Assembly: GCF_001513785.1 (NCBI RefSeq)
Contig: NZ_LNQS01000001.1
Location: 1,426,001 to 1,490,000 of the forward strand
Direction: 5' to 3'
Origin: Rheinheimera sp. EpRS3
GTDB lineage: Bacteria > Pseudomonadota > Gammaproteobacteria > Enterobacterales > Alteromonadaceae
DNA length: 64,000 nucleotides
Shown here in pieces: positions 61,092-64,000 of the stretch. A program made the translations under genes and the position numbers. The notes under the pieces are model-generated. The model did no database searches and was not told the origin of the DNA. It worked only from the letters and a program-made list of their open reading frames with translations. Each line of letters begins with the position of its first letter. Positions within the stretch are counted from its first letter, which is position 1.

Positions 61092-62690
61092 ATGAAAAAC
61101 ACGATGAAAAAAATGACAACTATACTGGCAGTCGCGTCTGCTGGTTGTTTTGCACTTAGCCTGACGTCGGTAGCGGTAGCAGAAGGTATAAAAAAAGCAG
61201 AGCCGGCAACAGAGCGTGAGTTTAGCCTTGCTGAGCTGACTGAAGATAAATCCAACCGTTACATTATTAAATTTAAAGAACCAGTGGCACAAATGAGTGC
61301 CACCGGCACAGAGCAGCGTGCTGAATTTTCAGTGCAACGCGCACAACAAGTATTACAAAAAGCCAACGTTAATGCACTGTCGCATTTAAAATCAGTGCAT
61401 GCCAGTGTGGCCGAGCTGACACCTAAACAGCTAAAGCTGCTGCAGGCAAATCCTGAGGTTGAATACATTGAAGAGGATCATAAACGTTATCTGATGGATG
61501 TGATCACGCCTATGGCTCAAACCACGCCTTATGGTATTACCATGGTGCAGGCCAATCAGGTAAGTGATAGCAGCGCTGGCAATATTAAATCCTGTGTAAT
61601 TGATACCGGCTGGACATCGGGCCATGAAGATTTACAAAGCTCAGGCGTGACGGGGTATTCGTTTTCTGGTCATGGTAACTGGTATCAGGACGGTAATGGC
61701 CACGGCACTCATGTTGCCGGTACTATGGTGGCATTAAACAATAACAGCGGTGTAGTGGGTGTTATTGGCTCAGGTCAGGCCGGTGTGCACATTGTTAAAA
61801 TCTTCAATAACTCTGGCAACTGGACCACAGCGTCAAACCTGATCACGGCTATTCAGTCTTGTAAAGATGCTGGTGCGAAAGTGGTAAACATGAGTCTGGG
61901 TGGTGGTTCGTCTAACCAAACTGAAAATACGGCCATGAACAACTTCTACAATGGCGGTATGTTGTTAGTGGCAGCCGCAGGTAATGATGGCAATACCAGC
62001 TTCTCATACCCGGCGTCTTATAATGCTGTGGTGTCTGTTGCAGCGGTAAACTCCAGTGGTGCCTTAGCCAGTTTTTCACAGCGTAATTCTCAGGTAGAAA
62101 TTTCCGGCCCAGGCGTTGGCGTCAACTCCACCTGGAACAACGGTGGTTACAACAGCATCAGCGGCACTTCTATGGCATCGCCTCACGTAGCGGGTGTTGC
62201 TGCCTTGGTGTGGAGCAATCACTCACAATGTACACCGGCACAAATTCGTAATGCGCTTAATGCTACTGCAGAAGACCGTGGGGCCGCCGGGCGTGATACC
62301 TCTTACGGTTGGGGTATTGTAAAAGCGAAAGCTGCGCATGATTACCTGACTAACAATGGCTGTGACGGCTCAGGTGGTGGCGAACCGCCAGAAGGCGGTG
62401 GTGCAACTTTCCCTAACTTGTCTGCCGCAAGTGGCCAGTGGTTAAGAGGCAGCTATCAGATCCCGTCAGGCGTATCTGCGGTAACCTTCCAGATCTCCGG
62501 TGGCACAGGTGATGCGGATTTGTATGTACGTTATGGCAGCGAGCCTACCACAACAGCGTACACCTGCCGGCCTTATCTGACCGGTAACAATGAAGTCTGT
62601 ACCATTAATAATCCACAAGCCGGTACCTGGCATGTGGGGATCCGTGCCTACACGGCCTTTAGTGGTGTAACCTTCAGTTATCAGTACTGA
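61092..62690 (+). CDS. Secreted subtilisin-family (S8) serine protease with PPC domain
   Basis: The 532-residue preproprotein has a signal peptide (about 1-30), an I9-type propeptide (about 50-135, starting NRYIIKFKEPV), a subtilisin catalytic domain and a C-terminal PPC domain (about 440-532, with GDADLYVRYGSEPT). The catalytic triad is Asp171 (CVIDTG), His204 (GHGTHVAG) and Ser360 (GTSMASPHVAG). A glycine/proline-rich linker near 425-435 joins the domains. AAGGG precedes the ATG. It lies 230 bases after the propeller kinase and ends in a strong terminator. PPC domains are usually removed during secretion or aid substrate binding. Confidence 0.95.
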   Translation: MKNTMKKMTTILAVASAGCFALSLTSVAVAEGIKKAEPATEREFSLAELTEDKSNRYIIKFKEPVAQMSATGTEQRAEFSVQRAQQVLQKANVNALSHLKSVHASVAELTPKQLKLLQANPEVEYIEEDHKRYLMDVITPMAQTTPYGITMVQANQVSDSSAGNIKSCVIDTGWTSGHEDLQSSGVTGYSFSGHGNWYQDGNGHGTHVAGTMVALNNNSGVVGVIGSGQAGVHIVKIFNNSGNWTTASNLITAIQSCKDAGAKVVNMSLGGGSSNQTENTAMNNFYNGGMLLVAAAGNDGNTSFSYPASYNAVVSVAAVNSSGALASFSQRNSQVEISGPGVGVNSTWNNGGYNSISGTSMASPHVAGVAALVWSNHSQCTPAQIRNALNATAEDRGAAGRDTSYGWGIVKAKAAHDYLTNNGCDGSGGGEPPEGGGATFPNLSAASGQWLRGSYQIPSGVSAVTFQISGGTGDADLYVRYGSEPTTTAYTCRPYLTGNNEVCTINNPQAGTWHVGIRAYTAFSGVTFSYQY

Positions 62691-62698
62691 TAAAAACA

Positions 62699-62728
62699 AA
62701 CAGGCCGGCATGTTCCGGCCTGTTTTTT
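62699..62728. terminator. Strong terminator after the S8 protease gene
   Basis: A ten-base stem AACAGGCCGG/CCGGCCTGTT with a CATGTT loop and a T run lies eight bases past the protease stop, next to the end of the convergent hemolysin III gene. Confidence 0.93.
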
Positions 62729-63369
62729 TACACCGGTAGTACGTAGTAATACACCGCGAGAAAATGCAGTACGCTGCCACCTAGCACAAATAAGTGCCAG
62801 ATAGCATGGTGCATAAAAAGACGTTTCCAGGCGTAAAATATAACGCCAAAAGAGTAACTTAAGCCTCCGGCAAGTAATAGCAATAAGCCGCCGGTATCTA
62901 CATGATTCAGCATCGGCTGTATGGCAATAATTACCAGCCAACCCATACCCAGATACAGGCCTAATGACAATTTTTTGTATTTTAGTGCAGTAGCCAGCTC
63001 TATTATTACCCCCACTAATGCCACCAGCCAGATCAGGCCAAACAGCGGCAGGCCCCAGTTATCACGTAAATTCACCAGTGTAAAAGGGGTGTAGGTGCCG
63101 GCAATCAGAATAAAGATTGCTGCATGGTCAAGTTGCCGCAGACGACGTTTAATTTCAATACGGTGAATGGAGTGATATAGCGTAGAGCTGCTGTACAGCA
63201 GGATCAGGCTGCCGCCATACACAATACTGCTAAACAGACGCCAGTTGTCATTTGCCTGCACAGATAACTGCCACATTAATATCAGCGCAACAACGCTGAG
63301 TACTGCGCCAATACCGTGGCTTATGGCATGTAAGTGTTCTTCAATGGGAGAGTAGTGAGTGGTTGTCAT
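62728..63369 (-). CDS. trhA: Hemolysin III/TrhA (PAQR-family) membrane protein
   Basis: The 213-residue protein has about seven membrane helices and the PAQR-like His/Asp pattern: HAISHGIGAVLS, SSSTLYHS, RQLDHAAIFILIAGTYTPF and HHAIWHLFVLGGSVLHF. E. coli YqfA/TrhA helps keep membrane energetics in balance, and the older name hemolysin III comes from Bacillus cereus. It is convergent with the protease gene and divergent from the glycosyltransferase gene. Confidence 0.92.
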   Translation of the reverse strand: MTTTHYSPIEEHLHAISHGIGAVLSVVALILMWQLSVQANDNWRLFSSIVYGGSLILLYSSSTLYHSIHRIEIKRRLRQLDHAAIFILIAGTYTPFTLVNLRDNWGLPLFGLIWLVALVGVIIELATALKYKKLSLGLYLGMGWLVIIAIQPMLNHVDTGGLLLLLAGGLSYSFGVIFYAWKRLFMHHAIWHLFVLGGSVLHFLAVYYYVLPV

Positions 63370-63477
63370 ATCAGATTACCAGCGAAAGCATGCTGCATCT
63401 TAGCATGACATAGCCCGCTGCCAAGCTGTTACCGGGCAACAATTGCCGTTAGAATGCCAGTTTTATCCGGAGGAGCT

Positions 63478-64000
63478 ATGCCCCTTAGTAAGGTGCCATT
63501 ATTAATTATTATTGGTTATGTCTGGCCTGAACCAAACTCGTCTGCAGCCGGTTACCGTATGCTGAGTTTAATTAAGCTGTTTTTGGCACGTGGCTGGCAA
63601 GTGACCTTTGCCAGCGCGGCCGAGCTGGGGCAGCATCGTTATCCACTGGCAGATCTGGGCGTAACTGAGCAGTGTATCAGTTTAAACGACAGTAGCTTTG
63701 ATCAGTGGATCAGTCAGCAAGCACCGCAAGCGGTAATGTTTGATCGCTTTATGCTTGAAGAGCAATTTGGCTGGCGGGTAGAGCAGGCATGCCCGCAGGC
63801 ATTACGTATTCTGGATATGGAAGATTGTCATGCGCTGCGTGAAGCCCGTCAGCAAAGTTTTAATGCCGGTAAAGAAATAGCTGCTGAAGATTTGAACTCG
63901 GAACTGGCACTGCGTGAGATAGCGGCCATTTACCGCTGTGATATAACACTGGTCATTTCAGAGTTTGAACTGCAGTTATTGCAGCAACATTACCAGGTAC
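63478..64000 (+). CDS. Putative glycosyltransferase, 3'-truncated by the window edge
   Basis: A reading frame opens at ATG 63478, preceded by an excellent ribosome binding site (GGAGGAG), and stays open for 174 codons to the end of the window. The translation starts MPLSKVPLLIIIGYVWPEPN followed by SSAAGYRMLSLIKLFLARGWQVTFAS, typical of the N-terminal Rossmann domain of GT4-like glycosyltransferases. Later IYRCDITLVISEFELQLL fits the family's interdomain region. The catalytic C-terminal domain is beyond the window, so the sugar and acceptor cannot be guessed. Confidence 0.7.
   Translation, partial: MPLSKVPLLIIIGYVWPEPNSSAAGYRMLSLIKLFLARGWQVTFASAAELGQHRYPLADLGVTEQCISLNDSSFDQWISQQAPQAVMFDRFMLEEQFGWRVEQACPQALRILDMEDCHALREARQQSFNAGKEIAAEDLNSELALREIAAIYRCDITLVISEFELQLLQQHYQV

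Overview
The window reads as chromosomal DNA of a Gram-negative gammaproteobacterium. Gene content and order resemble marine Alteromonadales and Chromatiaceae-like genera such as Rheinheimera, Arsukibacterium and Alishewanella. That placement is inferred from protein similarity recalled from memory and from synteny; no 16S or other marker was tested. Genes are densely packed on both strands. I see no rRNA, tRNA, CRISPR array, insertion sequence or phage module. Both edges cut a gene: an alpha-2-macroglobulin gene lacks its 5' end and a glycosyltransferase lacks its 3' end.

Region 1 (1-16 kb): A periplasmic alpha-2-macroglobulin with a thioester motif is followed by penicillin-binding protein 1C (pbpC), then rlmC and a small secreted protein. 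Next comes the SOS mutasome imuA-imuB-dnaE2 behind a perfect LexA box. Two more genes, an isochorismatase-like hydrolase and an exported alpha/beta hydrolase, are packed so tightly behind dnaE2 that they are probably SOS-controlled too. An exported S1/P1-type nuclease and rlmJ face them.

Region 2 (16-25.5 kb): yfiF is followed by a LytS/LytTR-type two-component pair behind a small membrane protein of the superinfection-immunity family. Then come DUF1653, ruvX, yqgE, gshB and rsmE in the order conserved in Enterobacteria, an AbgT-type transporter and metK.

Region 3 (25.8-36.5 kb): Central carbon genes tkt, epd, pgk and class II fba precede a six-gene TonB energising cassette: DUF3450 protein, TtpC-like MotA/TolQ/ExbB protein, ExbB, ExbD, TonB and a TPR protein. 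By eye this cassette is richer in A+T than the flanks. It ends in a strong terminator.

Region 4 (36.5-43.5 kb): The PrsR/PrsK two-component pair, known from PEP-CTERM/exosortase systems, lies with a secreted trypsin-like protease and a patatin-like phospholipase. No exosortase or PEP-CTERM protein is in the window. A leucine dehydrogenase and a DUF4826 protein follow, divergent around a cluster of inverted repeats.

Region 5 (43.5-57.4 kb): This is a conserved housekeeping block: roxA, purB, hflD, mnmA, nudJ, rluE, monomeric icd, cspD, clpS, clpA, infA, bpt, aat and trxB. It places both N-degron transferases (Bpt, Aat) beside their adaptor ClpS and unfoldase ClpA.

Region 6 (57.5-64 kb): A large beta-propeller sensor kinase without a receiver domain, a secreted subtilisin-family protease with a PPC domain, a hemolysin III/TrhA membrane protein, and the start of a glycosyltransferase.

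Most of the window is well-known biology. The points most worth following up are the extended SOS operon, the exosortase-less PrsK/PrsR locus, the superinfection-immunity-like gene tied to a two-component system, and the repeat cluster upstream of leucine dehydrogenase.
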